Shown: positions 50,544 through 59,602 of the stretch, piece after piece
Layout: each line of letters begins with the position of its first letter
Position numbering within the stretch: position 1 is the first letter of the stretch
Notes under the pieces: generated by a model
What the model was told of the DNA's origin: nothing
Database searches by the model: none
Seen by the model: the letters and a program-made list of their open reading frames with translations, nothing else
Source of the DNA: Terriglobales bacterium
GTDB lineage: Bacteria > Acidobacteriota > Terriglobia > Terriglobales > Acidobacteriaceae
Assembly (NCBI GenBank): GCA_035573675.1
Contig: DATMAB010000007.1
Coordinates: 1-64,000 of the forward strand
Length of the DNA stretch: 64,000 nt
Direction: 5' to 3'
Position numbers and translations under genes: made by a program

Positions 50544-50586
50544 CGCTTCCCCAACCCGGAGCCGCGCCCGCGGTTCCGGCGCCCCC

Positions 50587-50620
50587 AAAGGCGAGCCCCT
50601 CACCCGGCTCGCCTTTGTCT
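50587..50620 (+). terminator. Rho-independent terminator
   Basis: Perfect 11-bp stem AAAGGCGAGCC (50587-50597) and GGCTCGCCTTT (50606-50616), eight-base loop, followed by GTCTTTT. Confidence 0.88.
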
Positions 50621-50655
50621 TTTCCGGGAGGATGCGAACGGCGACCTGCTGCTTT

Positions 50656-50823
50656 TCAGTACTGCGCCTGGAAGTCGCAGGCTTCGCGGCAATCGAGGCA
50701 GTAATACATGCCGTCCTGGCAGAGGCGAACCTGGTGGCCTCCCTGGCAGAGGAAGCAGTACTTGTCGCAGGTGCACTTGGCCTCTTCCTGGCCACAGATC
50801 GCGCAGCGGAACGGGTCAGCCAT
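50656..50823 (-). CDS. Small cysteine-rich protein
   Basis: Encodes 55 residues with three CxxC-type pairs (CAICGQEEAKC, CDKYCFLC and CLDCREAC), consistent with a small zinc ribbon or zinc-finger. The ATG at 50823 is preferred to longer openings upstream, which read only GC-rich leader. Such short acidobacterial zinc-ribbon proteins have unknown function. Confidence 0.6.
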   Translation of the reverse strand: MADPFRCAICGQEEAKCTCDKYCFLCQGGHQVRLCQDGMYYCLDCREACDFQAQY

Positions 50824-50956
50824 GCCGTGCAATGTAGCGCGTTTCAAGCGGAAGGGAAAGGGGGCCCAGGCGGGTGCTCCGTGGGGGATTTCCCGGAGCC
50901 GGAGGCGCCTCTCGGTAGAATGGAAGGGGAGAAGCTTCGCACTCCCGGAGGCCAGT

Positions 50957-51193
50957 GTGGCGCTACGCGTGTGTCCGAAATGCAAGAGCCACAGCGTGCA
51001 TCGCTCGCGTCGCCGGAGCTTCTATGAGCGGTGGGTCCTGCGGCTGGTGCTGCGGCGTCCCCTCCGCTGTCACGACTGCAACTGGCGCTTCTATGGATCG
51101 GTGTTCAGCCAATCGGCGTGGCCTGCAGGACGCGAGCCGGTAGAGCCGCAGGTAGAGGAACAGCCTGCCCGCAATGGCGGCGTCGACCGTTGA
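50957..51193 (+). CDS. Small zinc-ribbon protein
   Basis: Encodes 78 residues, MALRVCPKCKSHSVHRSRRR then FYERWVLRLVLRRPLRCHDCNWRFYG and a Pro/Glu-rich tail. Two CxxC pairs (CPKC, CHDC) and an HRSRRR basic motif match small zinc-ribbon proteins I associate with Acidobacteriota. The GTG start at 50957 has GGAGG at good spacing. A different frame in the same place is open but gives no motif. Confidence 0.7.
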   Translation: MALRVCPKCKSHSVHRSRRRSFYERWVLRLVLRRPLRCHDCNWRFYGSVFSQSAWPAGREPVEPQVEEQPARNGGVDR

Positions 51194-51276
51194 CCGTCCG
51201 AAAAACCGCGTGATAACGTAGCTTTTCTGCCATCTCAGCGGGCCGGCAACAAGCGACCCTACGAAGGAAATCCTAA

Positions 51277-52437
51277 TTGTCCCCGACAGTCGAGGCGACT
51301 GCGCCGACGCTCCGGAAGACCGCGCTCAACAGCGTCCATCGCCAGATGGGCGCCAAGATGGTGGACTTCGGCGGCTGGGACATGCCGGTGGAGTATCCCG
51401 CGGGCTGGGGCGGACGCCCGGGCGGACTCATCCAGGAACACTTGGCGGTGCGGACCGCGGTGGGAGTGTTCGACGTCAGCCACATGGGCGACGTGCGGGT
51501 GCGCGGGCGGCAGGCGCTCGAGGCCGTCCAGCACATCACCATGAACGACGCCTCGCGGCTGGCCGTCGGGCAGGCGCAGTATTCCGCGCTGCTCTACCCG
51601 CAGGGCACGTTCGTGGATGACGTCATCGTGCATCGCACTGGGGAGAGCGATTACCTGCTGGTCATCAACGCGGGCACGCGGGAAAAAGACGTACGCTGGG
51701 TACGCGAGAACAGCCGCGGTTTCGACTGCGAGGTGATCGATGAGGGTGATGACTACACCCAACTCGCGATCCAGGGGCCTCGTGCGGCTCACCTGCTGGC
51801 CAAGCTGACCGACGTCGAGCTCGGCGACCTCAAGAACTACTGGTTCACCACGGGGAAGGTGTGCGGGCTGCCGCGGGTGCTGATCGCGCGTACCGGCTAC
51901 ACGGGCGAAGACGGTTTCGAGATCTACATTCCTTCCGATGCAGCGACGAGCGCGCGTGTCTGGCAGGAAGTGCTGGAGGCCGGGGACGCATTCGGCGTCC
52001 TGCCGTGCGGCCTGGGCGCGCGCAACACGCTGCGCCTGGAGGCCAGGATGGCGCTCTACGGCCACGAGATCTCGGAGTCCATCACGGTGTGGGAGGCGGG
52101 CCTGGACCGCTTCTGCAAGATGGAAAAAGGCGAGTTCATCGGGCGCGAAGCTCTGGCCAAACAGAAAACGGAGGGCGTACGCCGTGTCCTGGTGGGGCTG
52201 GAGATGATCGAGCGCGGCATCGCGCGCGACGGCTACAAGGTGATGGACGAGGGAGGCCGGGAGATCGGCTTTGTGACCAGCGGCTCCTTCGCGCCCTATC
52301 TGAAGAAGAACATCGCCTTGGCCTACGTGCCGCCGGAGGCGGCGGTGCTGGAGACGGTGCTGCAAGTGGAGATTCGCGGCCAGGGCGTGAAGGCCCGGGT
52401 CGTCCCGACGCCCTTCTATAAACGCAGCCGCACATAG
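51277..52437 (+). CDS. gcvT: Glycine cleavage T protein (aminomethyltransferase)
   Basis: Encodes 386 residues. Transfers the methylene of glycine from the H protein to tetrahydrofolate. Motifs include FGGWDMPVEYPAGW, VFDVSHMGDVRVRG, GYTGEDGFEIYIP and the C-terminal EIGFVTSGSFAPYLKKNIAL. Start is TTG at 51277 after GAAGGAAA; the family usually begins near this point. It is the first gene of a gcvT-gcvH-gcvPA-gcvPB operon; no glycine riboswitch consensus is visible in the 83 bp upstream. Confidence 0.94.
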   Translation: MSPTVEATAPTLRKTALNSVHRQMGAKMVDFGGWDMPVEYPAGWGGRPGGLIQEHLAVRTAVGVFDVSHMGDVRVRGRQALEAVQHITMNDASRLAVGQAQYSALLYPQGTFVDDVIVHRTGESDYLLVINAGTREKDVRWVRENSRGFDCEVIDEGDDYTQLAIQGPRAAHLLAKLTDVELGDLKNYWFTTGKVCGLPRVLIARTGYTGEDGFEIYIPSDAATSARVWQEVLEAGDAFGVLPCGLGARNTLRLEARMALYGHEISESITVWEAGLDRFCKMEKGEFIGREALAKQKTEGVRRVLVGLEMIERGIARDGYKVMDEGGREIGFVTSGSFAPYLKKNIALAYVPPEAAVLETVLQVEIRGQGVKARVVPTPFYKRSRT

Positions 52438-52458
52438 CTGGAGGAGACCGGAGCGAGC

Positions 52459-52848
52459 ATGGCCTACCCCAAAGAACTGAAGTACACGAAAGAACACGAA
52501 TGGATCCGCATGGATGGCACGAGCGGGCTGATCGGCATCACGGACCACGCGCAGCAGGCGCTGGGCGACATCGTGTTCGTCGAACTGCCCAAGCCCGGCG
52601 CGAAGATCACGGCCATGCAGGGGTTCGGCACGGTCGAATCGGTCAAGGCGGTCTCCGACCTGTTCGCCCCGGTCTCCGGCACGGTGACGGCGGTGAACGA
52701 GGAACTGGCCACCGCGCCGGAGAAGATCAACAGCGATCCGCACGGGACGTGGATGATCAAGGTCACGCTGGATAACCCGGACGAGCTGAAGGGATTGATG
52801 TCCGCGCAAGAGTATGAGAGGTTCGTCGCGCAAGAAGGAGGGAATTAA
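52459..52848 (+). CDS. gcvH: Glycine cleavage H protein
   Basis: Encodes 129 residues. The lipoyl carrier of the glycine cleavage system. The lipoylated lysine lies in FGTVESVKAVSDLFAPVSG (Lys about 63), with YTKEHEWI near the start. GGAGGAGACC precedes the ATG region. Follows gcvT by 21 bp. Confidence 0.96.
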   Translation: MAYPKELKYTKEHEWIRMDGTSGLIGITDHAQQALGDIVFVELPKPGAKITAMQGFGTVESVKAVSDLFAPVSGTVTAVNEELATAPEKINSDPHGTWMIKVTLDNPDELKGLMSAQEYERFVAQEGGN

Positions 52849-52870
52849 ATCAGTGAATCATTGAGTCCTT

Positions 52871-52921
52871 GAATCATTGCAACGCTGCCTGCAGCGTCTC
52901 CGAGAAGTCATGCAATGATTC
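52871..52921. repeat. Inverted repeat and hairpin between gcvH and gcvPA
   Basis: GAATCATTGCA (52871-52881) pairs with TGCAATGATTC (52911-52921), and inside it ACGCTGC (52882-52888) pairs with GCAGCGT (52891-52897). It is flanked by tandem words of the GAATCATTGA kind and fills the 98-bp gap. Confidence 0.75.
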
Positions 52922-52946
52922 GACCACTCAATCCTTCAACGCCTGC

Positions 52947-54272
52947 ATGCGTTATCTCCCCAAATCTCCTTCGGATCGCGAGGCGATGCTGCGCGAGATC
53001 GGCGCGCGCTCCATCGACGACCTGTTCTCGCATATTCCCGCCGAGTACCGCCTGAACCGCGACCTGAAGGTGCCTCGGCAGATGGCGGAAGCGGAGATCG
53101 TGGAATATTTCCGCGAGCGGGGCGCCGGAACGGCGGCCGACCACGCCAGCTTCCTGGGCGCCGGCGTCTACCAGCACTACCGGCCGGTGGTGATCGACGC
53201 GCTGGTGTCGCGGGGCGAGTTCTTCACCGCCTATACGCCCTACCAGGCGGAGATCGCGCAGGGCACGCTGCAGTCGATTTTCGAGTTCCAGACCATGATC
53301 TGCGAGCTGACCGGGATGGAGGTGGCCAACGCGTCGATGTATGACGGCTCCACGGCCGTGCCGGAAGCCGCCATGATGGCGGCGCGGATTACGGGGCGGC
53401 ACGCGGCGGTGGTCGCGCGTACGGTGCATCCGGAATATCGGGAAGTGCTCGCCACCTATGTGCAGCACGACGGAATGAAGGTCAACGAGGCCGGCTACGG
53501 CGAGAACGGCCGCGTGGATGCCGGCGCGGTCGAGCGCGCGGTGAGCGACGAAACGGCGTGCGTTGTGATCCAGTCGCCGAACTTCTTCGGGACGATCGAA
53601 GATGTGAGCGCCATCGCCGAGATCGCCCACCGCAAGGGCGCGCTGCTGGTGGTGGTGATTGCGGAAGCAGTCTCGCTGGGCATTGTGCGGCCGCCGGCAG
53701 AGGCGGACATCGTCGCCATGGAGGCGCAGTCGTTCGGGGTGCCTGCGGGATTCGGCGGACCGTTCTGCGGCGTGCTGGCCACGCGCGAAAGATACGTGCG
53801 CCAGATGCCCGGGCGGCTGGTGGGCGAAACCCGCGACCGCCACGGACGCCGAGGCTTCTGCCTGACGCTCTCCACCCGCGAGCAGCACATCCGGCGGGAG
53901 AAAGCGACTTCCAACATCTGCACCAACCAGGCGCTGGTGGCGTTGATGGCCACCATCTTTCTTTCCGTCTACGGACGCGAAGGGTTGAAGGAGCTGGCCA
54001 CGCACAACCTGGCCAAGGCCGCCTATGCGGCGGGCGAGTTCGGCAAACGGGCAAAGGTGCTATTCGACGGCGCGCCACGCTTCCATGAGTTCGTAGTTGC
54101 GACCGAGGAAGACCCACACGAGCTCAACCGGCGCCTGCTGGAAAAGAAGATCGTGGGCGGCTTTCCGCTGAAGAAGTTCTATCCGGAACTGGGAAACGCG
54201 TCCCTGTGGTGCTGCACGGAGCAGACGAAGCGCGAATCCATCGATGCAGCGGTCGAGGCGGTGCGGGCATGA
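52947..54272 (+). CDS. gcvPA: Glycine dehydrogenase (decarboxylating) subunit 1
   Basis: Encodes 441 residues, the N-terminal half of the P protein split into two genes. [19 protein letters not shown] is the standard subunit 1 start, followed by [21 protein letters not shown] and [20 protein letters not shown]. The ATG at 52947 is chosen by this; the upstream open frame is repeat. Overlaps gcvPB by ATGA. Confidence 0.95.
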   Translation: MRYLPKSPSDREAMLREIGARSIDDLFSHIPAEYRLNRDLKVPRQMAEAEIVEYFRERGAGTAADHASFLGAGVYQHYRPVVIDALVSRGEFFTAYTPYQAEIAQGTLQSIFEFQTMICELTGMEVANASMYDGSTAVPEAAMMAARITGRHAAVVARTVHPEYREVLATYVQHDGMKVNEAGYGENGRVDAGAVERAVSDETACVVIQSPNFFGTIEDVSAIAEIAHRKGALLVVVIAEAVSLGIVRPPAEADIVAMEAQSFGVPAGFGGPFCGVLATRERYVRQMPGRLVGETRDRHGRRGFCLTLSTREQHIRREKATSNICTNQALVALMATIFLSVYGREGLKELATHNLAKAAYAAGEFGKRAKVLFDGAPRFHEFVVATEEDPHELNRRLLEKKIVGGFPLKKFYPELGNASLWCCTEQTKRESIDAAVEAVRA

Positions 54273-55771
54273 GCGGTGCGCGCAAGGCCACCACCCACGT
54301 CACCCAGAACGAGGGTCTCATCTTCGAGAAGTCGTCGCCCGGCAAGGCGGCCTGGAAACTGCCGCCGCTGGATGTTCCTCCGGTGGACGCCGAGAAGCTG
54401 CTGGGTGCAGCGAGGCGTTCCGACCTCGGCCACATGCCGGAGGTCAGCGAGATTGAGATCATCCGCCACTTCACGCGGCTTTCCACCTGGAACTACGGGG
54501 TGGACACGGGCCTCTACCCGCTGGGCTCGTGCACCATGAAGTACAACGCGCGGGTGAACGAGTTCGTGGCCCGGCTGCGCGGGCTGGCCGAAGCGCACCC
54601 CTACCAGCCGCAGCGGCTGTCGCAGGGGGCGCTGCGCATCCTGAAGACGCTGGCCGACTGCCTGCTGGAGATCACCGGCATGGAGGCGATCACGCTGCAG
54701 CCGGCGGCGGGAGCGCATGGCGAGCTTACCGGCATCCTTATGGTGCGCGCGTTTCTTGAGGCGCAGGGGAATCCGCGCAAGAAGGTCCTGATCCCCGATT
54801 CGGCGCATGGCACCAACCCGGCGACCGCAGCTATCTGCGGCTACGCGGTGGAAAACCTGAAGTCGAACGCGGCCGGCATGGTGGATGTGAGCGCGCTCGA
54901 ACGGCAGATGAACGAAGACGTAGCCGCGCTCATGCTGACCAACCCGAACACCCTGGGTGTGTTCGAGCAGGAGATCCACAAGATCGCGGATATCCTGCAC
55001 GCCAAGGGCGGGTTGCTCTACATGGACGGCGCCAACATGAACGCGCTCGTAGGCAAGACCCGGCCGGGCGACTTCAACGTGGACGTCATGCACTTGAATC
55101 TGCACAAGACGTTCTCTACGCCGCACGGCGGCGGCGGCCCGGGGTCAGGCCCGGTGGCGTGCAAGCGGAAGCTGGAGCCCTTCCTGCCGCTGCCGGTGGT
55201 GAAGGAGAACGCGGACGGCTCGCTCGAATTCGACTACGACCGGCCAAAATCCATCGGCCGCGTGCGGGCGTTCTACGGCAACTTCGGCATGCACGTCCGC
55301 GCCCTGGCCTACATCCTGGCCAACGGTCCTGATGGTTTGCGGCAGACCACCGAAGACGCCGTCCTCAATGCCAACTACATCCGCAAGAGGCTGGAGGGCG
55401 TGTACGAGCTACCCTACAAGACGCCCACCATGCACGAGGTCGTGTTCAGCGACAGGAAGCAGGCCGCGAAAGGGGTGAAGACCGGAGACATCGCCAAGCG
55501 GCTGATCGACTATGGGTTCCATCCCTACACCACGGCATTCCCGCTGATTGTTCCGGGCGCGCTCATGATCGAGCCGACGGAGAGCGAGTCGAAGGAAGAG
55601 TTGGATCTGTTCATCGAGGCCATGCAAGCCATCGCGGATGAAGCCGAGCGGGAACCGCAGATCATCCTGGACGCGCCGCACACCACGCGAGTTTCACGGC
55701 TGGATGAAGTACAGGCCGCCCGCAAGCCGGTACTGCGCTGGCGCCCGGCGATGCGCGAAGCCGCCGACTAG
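54269..55771 (+). CDS. gcvPB: Glycine dehydrogenase (decarboxylating) subunit 2
   Basis: Encodes 500 residues, the PLP-bearing half of the split P protein. The PLP lysine is in [21 protein letters not shown], with [14 protein letters not shown] and [13 protein letters not shown]. It is the last gene of the operon; a 74-bp palindromic repeat follows before the convergent ridA. Confidence 0.95.
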   Translation: MSGARKATTHVTQNEGLIFEKSSPGKAAWKLPPLDVPPVDAEKLLGAARRSDLGHMPEVSEIEIIRHFTRLSTWNYGVDTGLYPLGSCTMKYNARVNEFVARLRGLAEAHPYQPQRLSQGALRILKTLADCLLEITGMEAITLQPAAGAHGELTGILMVRAFLEAQGNPRKKVLIPDSAHGTNPATAAICGYAVENLKSNAAGMVDVSALERQMNEDVAALMLTNPNTLGVFEQEIHKIADILHAKGGLLYMDGANMNALVGKTRPGDFNVDVMHLNLHKTFSTPHGGGGPGSGPVACKRKLEPFLPLPVVKENADGSLEFDYDRPKSIGRVRAFYGNFGMHVRALAYILANGPDGLRQTTEDAVLNANYIRKRLEGVYELPYKTPTMHEVVFSDRKQAAKGVKTGDIAKRLIDYGFHPYTTAFPLIVPGALMIEPTESESKEELDLFIEAMQAIADEAEREPQIILDAPHTTRVSRLDEVQAARKPVLRWRPAMREAAD

Positions 55772-55777
55772 GCGCTC

Positions 55778-55853
55778 AACCACAAAGGACACAAAGGATC
55801 ACGAAGGAATTCACGCTCACCACTTCGTGTTCCTTCGTGCCCTTTGTGGTTAA
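55778..55853. repeat. ACCACAAAGGACAC palindrome between convergent genes
   Basis: AACCACAAAGG (55778-55788) pairs with CCTTTGTGGTT (55841-55851), and inside it GAAGGAA and TTCCTTC pair. It lies exactly between gcvPB and ridA and may serve as a bidirectional terminator. Related to the repeats at 57196 and 59114/59561. Confidence 0.8.
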
Positions 55854-56242
55854 GGCTTCTCCACGATGGCCTCGGCTTCAATCTCGACCAGCATGTCGGG
55901 GTCGATCAGGCGGGTGACTTCGACCATGGTGGTGGCGGGGCGGATATTGGCGAAGAACTCGCCGTGAGCCCTGCCGATCTGCTCCCAATCGTCGATGTTG
56001 GTGACGAAGATGCGCGTGCGCACTACGTCGGCGAGTGAGGCGCCGGCGTTCTTCAGCGCGCGCTCGATGTTGCGCAGGGTCTGCACGGTTTGGGCATACG
56101 CATCGCCGGCGCCGACAATGAGTCCGTCCTTATCGGTGGCGGTGGTTCCGGAGACGTAAATGCGGTTGCCCACGCGCACCGCGCGTGAGTAGCCGACCAC
56201 GGGCTCCCAGGGTGTGCCCGAGGAAATATTCTGCCGCGCCAT
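55850..56242 (-). CDS. ridA: RidA family protein (enamine/imine deaminase)
   Basis: Encodes 130 residues. RidA hydrolyses reactive 2-aminoacrylate and related imines. Typical stretches are [52 protein letters not shown] (the active-site Arg) and [12 protein letters not shown]. The start at 56242 is preferred over a longer opening. Next to the glycine cleavage operon but on the other strand. Confidence 0.88.
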   Translation of the reverse strand: MARQNISSGTPWEPVVGYSRAVRVGNRIYVSGTTATDKDGLIVGAGDAYAQTVQTLRNIERALKNAGASLADVVRTRIFVTNIDDWEQIGRAHGEFFANIRPATTMVEVTRLIDPDMLVEIEAEAIVEKP

Positions 56243-56293
56243 GCGGACCTCCCTAGTCCTCACATGCAACTGCGGCGACCTGCCGCGACGCGC

Positions 56294-56842
56294 CTACTTG
56301 GCCGTCAAGTCCACCCAGGCGCGGGTCTTCTCCCAGTCCAGGCGCAGCGTGGCGCCGTTCGTTCCCTTTGCCATCAACGAGATAGTGAACTGCTCGACCG
56401 GGATCTCGATGAGTTCGGTCTTCATATCGACGCGAGCCAGGTCTTGCTTGGCGTCATAATCCGTGCCCCACTGACCAGTCTGCTTGTTGATGATGAGCTT
56501 CCAGCCTTTTTCATCGGGGATGGTGAACAGCGTGTACTTGCCCTTGGGGACGGCGACGCCGCCGATGGTGAGATCGGCCTCGGTGATCAACTCCGTGGCC
56601 TCGTTCGCGCCCGTACGCCATACCTGACCGTAGGGCACCAGCCCTCCGTAGATCTTACGCACAGCTCCGGTCTTGGGGTCTTTCATCTTCGGGCGGCTGT
56701 AATTGATGGTGATCTTCTTGCCCGCGATGGTGATCTCAGCCGTGCCCGGCGGCGACGGGCGCTTGCTCTTATCCTGCTGCTGGGCGAAAAATGCCACGCA
56801 GGCGAAAACCGGAACGAACAGGGAAGCGAGGATTCGGCGCAT
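56294..56842 (-). CDS. Exported DUF2911 protein
   Basis: Encodes 182 residues with a signal peptide (about 1-20) and the DUF2911 pattern ITINYSRPKMKDPKTGAVRKIYGGLVPYGQVWRTGANEAT, then PKGKYTLFTIP and TNGATLRLDWEKT. The family is common in Bacteroidota and Acidobacteriota and is of unknown function. It is 52 bp upstream of ridA on the same strand. Confidence 0.85.
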   Translation of the reverse strand: MRRILASLFVPVFACVAFFAQQQDKSKRPSPPGTAEITIAGKKITINYSRPKMKDPKTGAVRKIYGGLVPYGQVWRTGANEATELITEADLTIGGVAVPKGKYTLFTIPDEKGWKLIINKQTGQWGTDYDAKQDLARVDMKTELIEIPVEQFTISLMAKGTNGATLRLDWEKTRAWVDLTAK

Positions 56843-56916
56843 TGAAGACCTTCCTTACCTGGGATTTGCTACCGGGGACAGTCTGCCGCCTGCCCGGCAA
56901 AGGGTAGAATTATCGC

Positions 56917-57189
56917 ATGTCCGTGTTCGACGAGAAGCAGGAAGAGCTGCAGAAGTACGAGTTCATGATGGGAGTCCCGCGCGGCCGCCTGGCCGTCACC
57001 ATGGACCTCCTTACCGACGCCATGGTCCTGGTGGGCCAGCACGGCGTCTACTGCCAGAGCCAGCGCTATCCCGACCGCCCGGTCATGGACGTGGAGCTGG
57101 TGCTCAAGTCGCTTACCGACGCCAAGGAACTGGTGCGTGCAGTCATGGAAGAGCTGCGCAAAGAGCGCGAAGGAAAGACAACGGCCTGA
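56917..57189 (+). CDS. Conserved hypothetical protein
   Basis: Encodes 90 residues, predicted soluble and mostly alpha-helical, beginning MSVFDEKQEELQKYEFMMGV. No domain known to me. It is divergent from the DUF2911 gene and convergent with the acyl-CoA dehydrogenase gene. Confidence 0.6.
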   Translation: MSVFDEKQEELQKYEFMMGVPRGRLAVTMDLLTDAMVLVGQHGVYCQSQRYPDRPVMDVELVLKSLTDAKELVRAVMEELRKEREGKTTA

Positions 57190-57195
57190 GTTGTT

Positions 57196-57280
57196 TAACC
57201 ACAGAGGCCACAGAGGAACACAGAGCTAGGCGGCGACTCTACTTTCTGGCCTCCGTGCTCCCCTGTGTCCTCTGTGGTTT
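57196..57280. repeat. AACCACAGAGG palindrome between convergent genes
   Basis: TTAACCACAGAGGCCACAGAGG at the left and CCTGTGTCCTCTGTGGTTT at the right form a long imperfect inverted repeat lying exactly between the 56917 gene and fadE. It is a variant of the ACCACAAAGGACAC repeats. Confidence 0.78.
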
Positions 57281-57284
57281 TGCG

Positions 57285-59084
57285 CTACGTCGTTACGTAC
57301 TTGCCGGTCTCGATCACCCGCTGGGCGATTCGCTGCCGCAGCGCAATAACGTTGTACGGTTCGTACTTCCCCAAGCGCCGCAGGATAGCGAGCTGGGTGC
57401 GCAGCATGTCGCCCTCGGCGACGGCGGCAATCACCTTGCGCGCGGCTGATTCCACCTTCTCCATCGCGACCGCGAGATACACCTGGGTCATGGCGATGGC
57501 CAGCGCGGCGGCTTTCTCTCCCTGTTGTGCCGCCATCTTCCGGGCGCGCAGCACGACCGACTCCATGGCGTAGGCTTCGATGGCGAGGTCGGCCATGGCT
57601 CCCATGATCTCCTGCTGGTCGGCAAGACCGGTCATGTACTTCTGCGAGGCGGCGCCGGAGGCGAACAAGGCCAGCTTCTTGGCGGCAGCTACCAGCTTGC
57701 GCTCGGCGGCCAGCGGGCCTTCGAATTCGTCGCCCGAGGTGGGGCCGGAGAGCACTTCGTCCATCAGCTTCTTGATGGCGGGCAGCAGCGGCAACTGGCC
57801 GCTCATGGCGCGCTTCAGCAGGAAGCCGGTGATGATCAGCCGGTTGATCTCGTTCGTGCCTTCGAAGATGCGGTTGACGCGCGAATCGCGATAGGCGCGC
57901 TCTGCCGGATACTCCTCCACGAACCCGTAGCCGCCGTAGATCTGCACCACGGCGTCCACCACGCGGTCCATCATCTCCGAGCACCAGACCTTGACGATGG
58001 AACATTCGACGGCGTATTCCTCGATCCCCTTGCGGATCAGGCGGGAAGCTTCCGGCGACTTCTTGTCGATGCCGGCGAGCGCGGCGTCGATCATGCCCAC
58101 CGTGCGATAGACGATGCTCTCGGATACCCACACGCTGACGGCGATGTCGGCCAGCATCTCCCGGATCATTCCGAACTCGGCAATGGACTTGCCGAACGCC
58201 TTGCGCTCCTTGGCGTAAGCTACCGCGTGCTCCAGCGAGGTGCGCGCGCCGCCGGTGCAGCCGGCGCCCAGCTTGAAGCGGCCGATGTTCAGGATGTTGA
58301 AGGCGATGACGTGGCCCTTGCCGATCTCGCCCAGCAAGTTCTCCGCCGGAACCTTGCAGTCACTGAGGATGACAGGAGTGGTGGACGAGCCGCGGATGCC
58401 CATCTTTTTCTCTTCGGCGCCGATGGTCACGCCGGGGTACGTGCGCTCCACCAGGAAGGCGCTGAACTTTTCGCCGCCCACCTTGGCGAAGACCGTGAAC
58501 AGGTCGGCGAAGCCCCCGTTGGTGATCCACATCTTTTCGCCGTTGAGGATGTAGTGCTTGCCGTCGGGCGTGAGGTCGGCGCGCGCCCGGCAGTTGAGCG
58601 CGTCGGAGCCGGAAGTGGACTCGGAGAGCGCGTAGGCGCCGATCAGCTTTCCGGAGGCCAGCCCGGGCAGGTACTTCTTTTTCTGCTCGTCGGTGCCGAA
58701 ATACACGATGGGCAGCGTGCCGATGCCCATGTGCCCGGTGAAGCTCACGCTGAAGCTGCCGCACTTGGCGATGCGGTCGGAGATGATGGAAGACGACACC
58801 TTGTCCATCTCCGCGCCGCCGTATTCTTCGGGGACGTCCACGTTGGCCAGGCCCAGCTCGCTGGCCTTGCGGATGAGCTCCCGCGTGACCGCCCAGTCCT
58901 TGTGCTCGATCTTCTCGATGTTGGGCACGATCTCGTTGCGCGCGAACTCTTCCGTGGTCTGCGCAATGAGCTGGTGCTGCTCGCTGAAGTCCTCGGGCGT
59001 GAAGACTTCCTCCGGCGTGCGGTCTTCGATCAGGAAGCTGCCGCCGGTGATCTGGGACTTTGGTATTGCTTCTACAGTGGCCAT
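57285..59084 (-). CDS. fadE: Acyl-CoA dehydrogenase, large type
   Basis: Encodes 599 residues, about 200 more than short-chain enzymes, as in the FadE/MACACD type with a C-terminal extension. The catalytic glutamate lies in FEGTNEINRL (about residue 430), with IGAYALSESTSGSDALN, EKMWITNGGFADLFTVFA and GYGFVEEYPAERAYRD. First step of fatty-acid beta-oxidation, using FAD. The order fadN, fadA, fadE on one strand resembles the Bacillus subtilis fadNAE operon, here interrupted by the GxxExxY cassette. Confidence 0.93.
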   Translation of the reverse strand: MATVEAIPKSQITGGSFLIEDRTPEEVFTPEDFSEQHQLIAQTTEEFARNEIVPNIEKIEHKDWAVTRELIRKASELGLANVDVPEEYGGAEMDKVSSSIISDRIAKCGSFSVSFTGHMGIGTLPIVYFGTDEQKKKYLPGLASGKLIGAYALSESTSGSDALNCRARADLTPDGKHYILNGEKMWITNGGFADLFTVFAKVGGEKFSAFLVERTYPGVTIGAEEKKMGIRGSSTTPVILSDCKVPAENLLGEIGKGHVIAFNILNIGRFKLGAGCTGGARTSLEHAVAYAKERKAFGKSIAEFGMIREMLADIAVSVWVSESIVYRTVGMIDAALAGIDKKSPEASRLIRKGIEEYAVECSIVKVWCSEMMDRVVDAVVQIYGGYGFVEEYPAERAYRDSRVNRIFEGTNEINRLIITGFLLKRAMSGQLPLLPAIKKLMDEVLSGPTSGDEFEGPLAAERKLVAAAKKLALFASGAASQKYMTGLADQQEIMGAMADLAIEAYAMESVVLRARKMAAQQGEKAAALAIAMTQVYLAVAMEKVESAARKVIAAVAEGDMLRTQLAILRRLGKYEPYNVIALRQRIAQRVIETGKYVTT

Positions 59085-59113
59085 TTCATTTCCTCGCGCA
59101 TCGGTAAAAAGCT

Positions 59114-59592
59114 CACCACAAAGGACACGAAGGGAACACGAAGGAATTACTTCCAGTCGGTTCCCATCACAAACCGTTTGATTCCATCCTTAAGGTGAAC
59201 CACGTTGAAATTAATGAGCAATCCAAGATTCCGCCCGCTCAGCTTCAAATATGAGAGAACCTGGGCCTGATGAATCGGCGCCAGGGCCTCAACACTTTTG
59301 ACCTCGACGATCACGAGGTCTTCGACGAGTAGGTCCACTCGATAGCCGACTTCCAGCTTTACTCCGTCGTATACGACAGGCAACGGCACCTGGGTTTGAA
59401 CATTCAGGCCCGCTTTGCGAAGCTTCTTGGGCGAGGCACGCCTCGTAGGTGCTCTCCAGCAATCCAGGGCCGAGGGAGCTATGAACTCTCATGGCGGCGT
59501 CGATCACAAGGCGGCTCACCTCGTTCGCCGTCCGTTTCTTAGTTATGCCGCCCATTTCACTCCTTCGTGCTGCCTTTGTGCCCTTTGTGGTG
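59114..59592. mobile_element. GxxExxY cassette with 32-bp terminal inverted repeats
   Basis: The left repeat at 59114-59145 and the right repeat at 59561-59592 are inverted copies with 28 of 32 positions identical, and nothing but the GxxExxY pseudogene lies between them. The repeat is the ACCACAAAGGACACGAAGG family. Whether this is a mobile unit is inference; no transposase is present. Confidence 0.45.
59147..59555 (-). pseudogene. Frameshifted GxxExxY protein
   Basis: Two frames together spell a GxxExxY-family protein (PD-(D/E)XK-like): VIDAAMRVHSSLGPGLLEST then YEACLAQE, and after the shift RKAGLNVQTQVPLPVVYDG with YRVDLLVEDLVIVEVKSVE. One extra base near 59424-59428, in the codons after LAQE, shifts the frame. 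The 409-bp length is not a multiple of three. Loss is recent, since both parts otherwise read cleanly. It lies in the fad operon between fadA and fadE. Confidence 0.85.
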
Positions 59593-59602
59593 AAAGACGT
59601 GA

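Noticed and set aside
51194-51276. Glycine riboswitch before gcvT
   Set aside because: Only 83 bases are available and no tandem aptamer consensus is visible.
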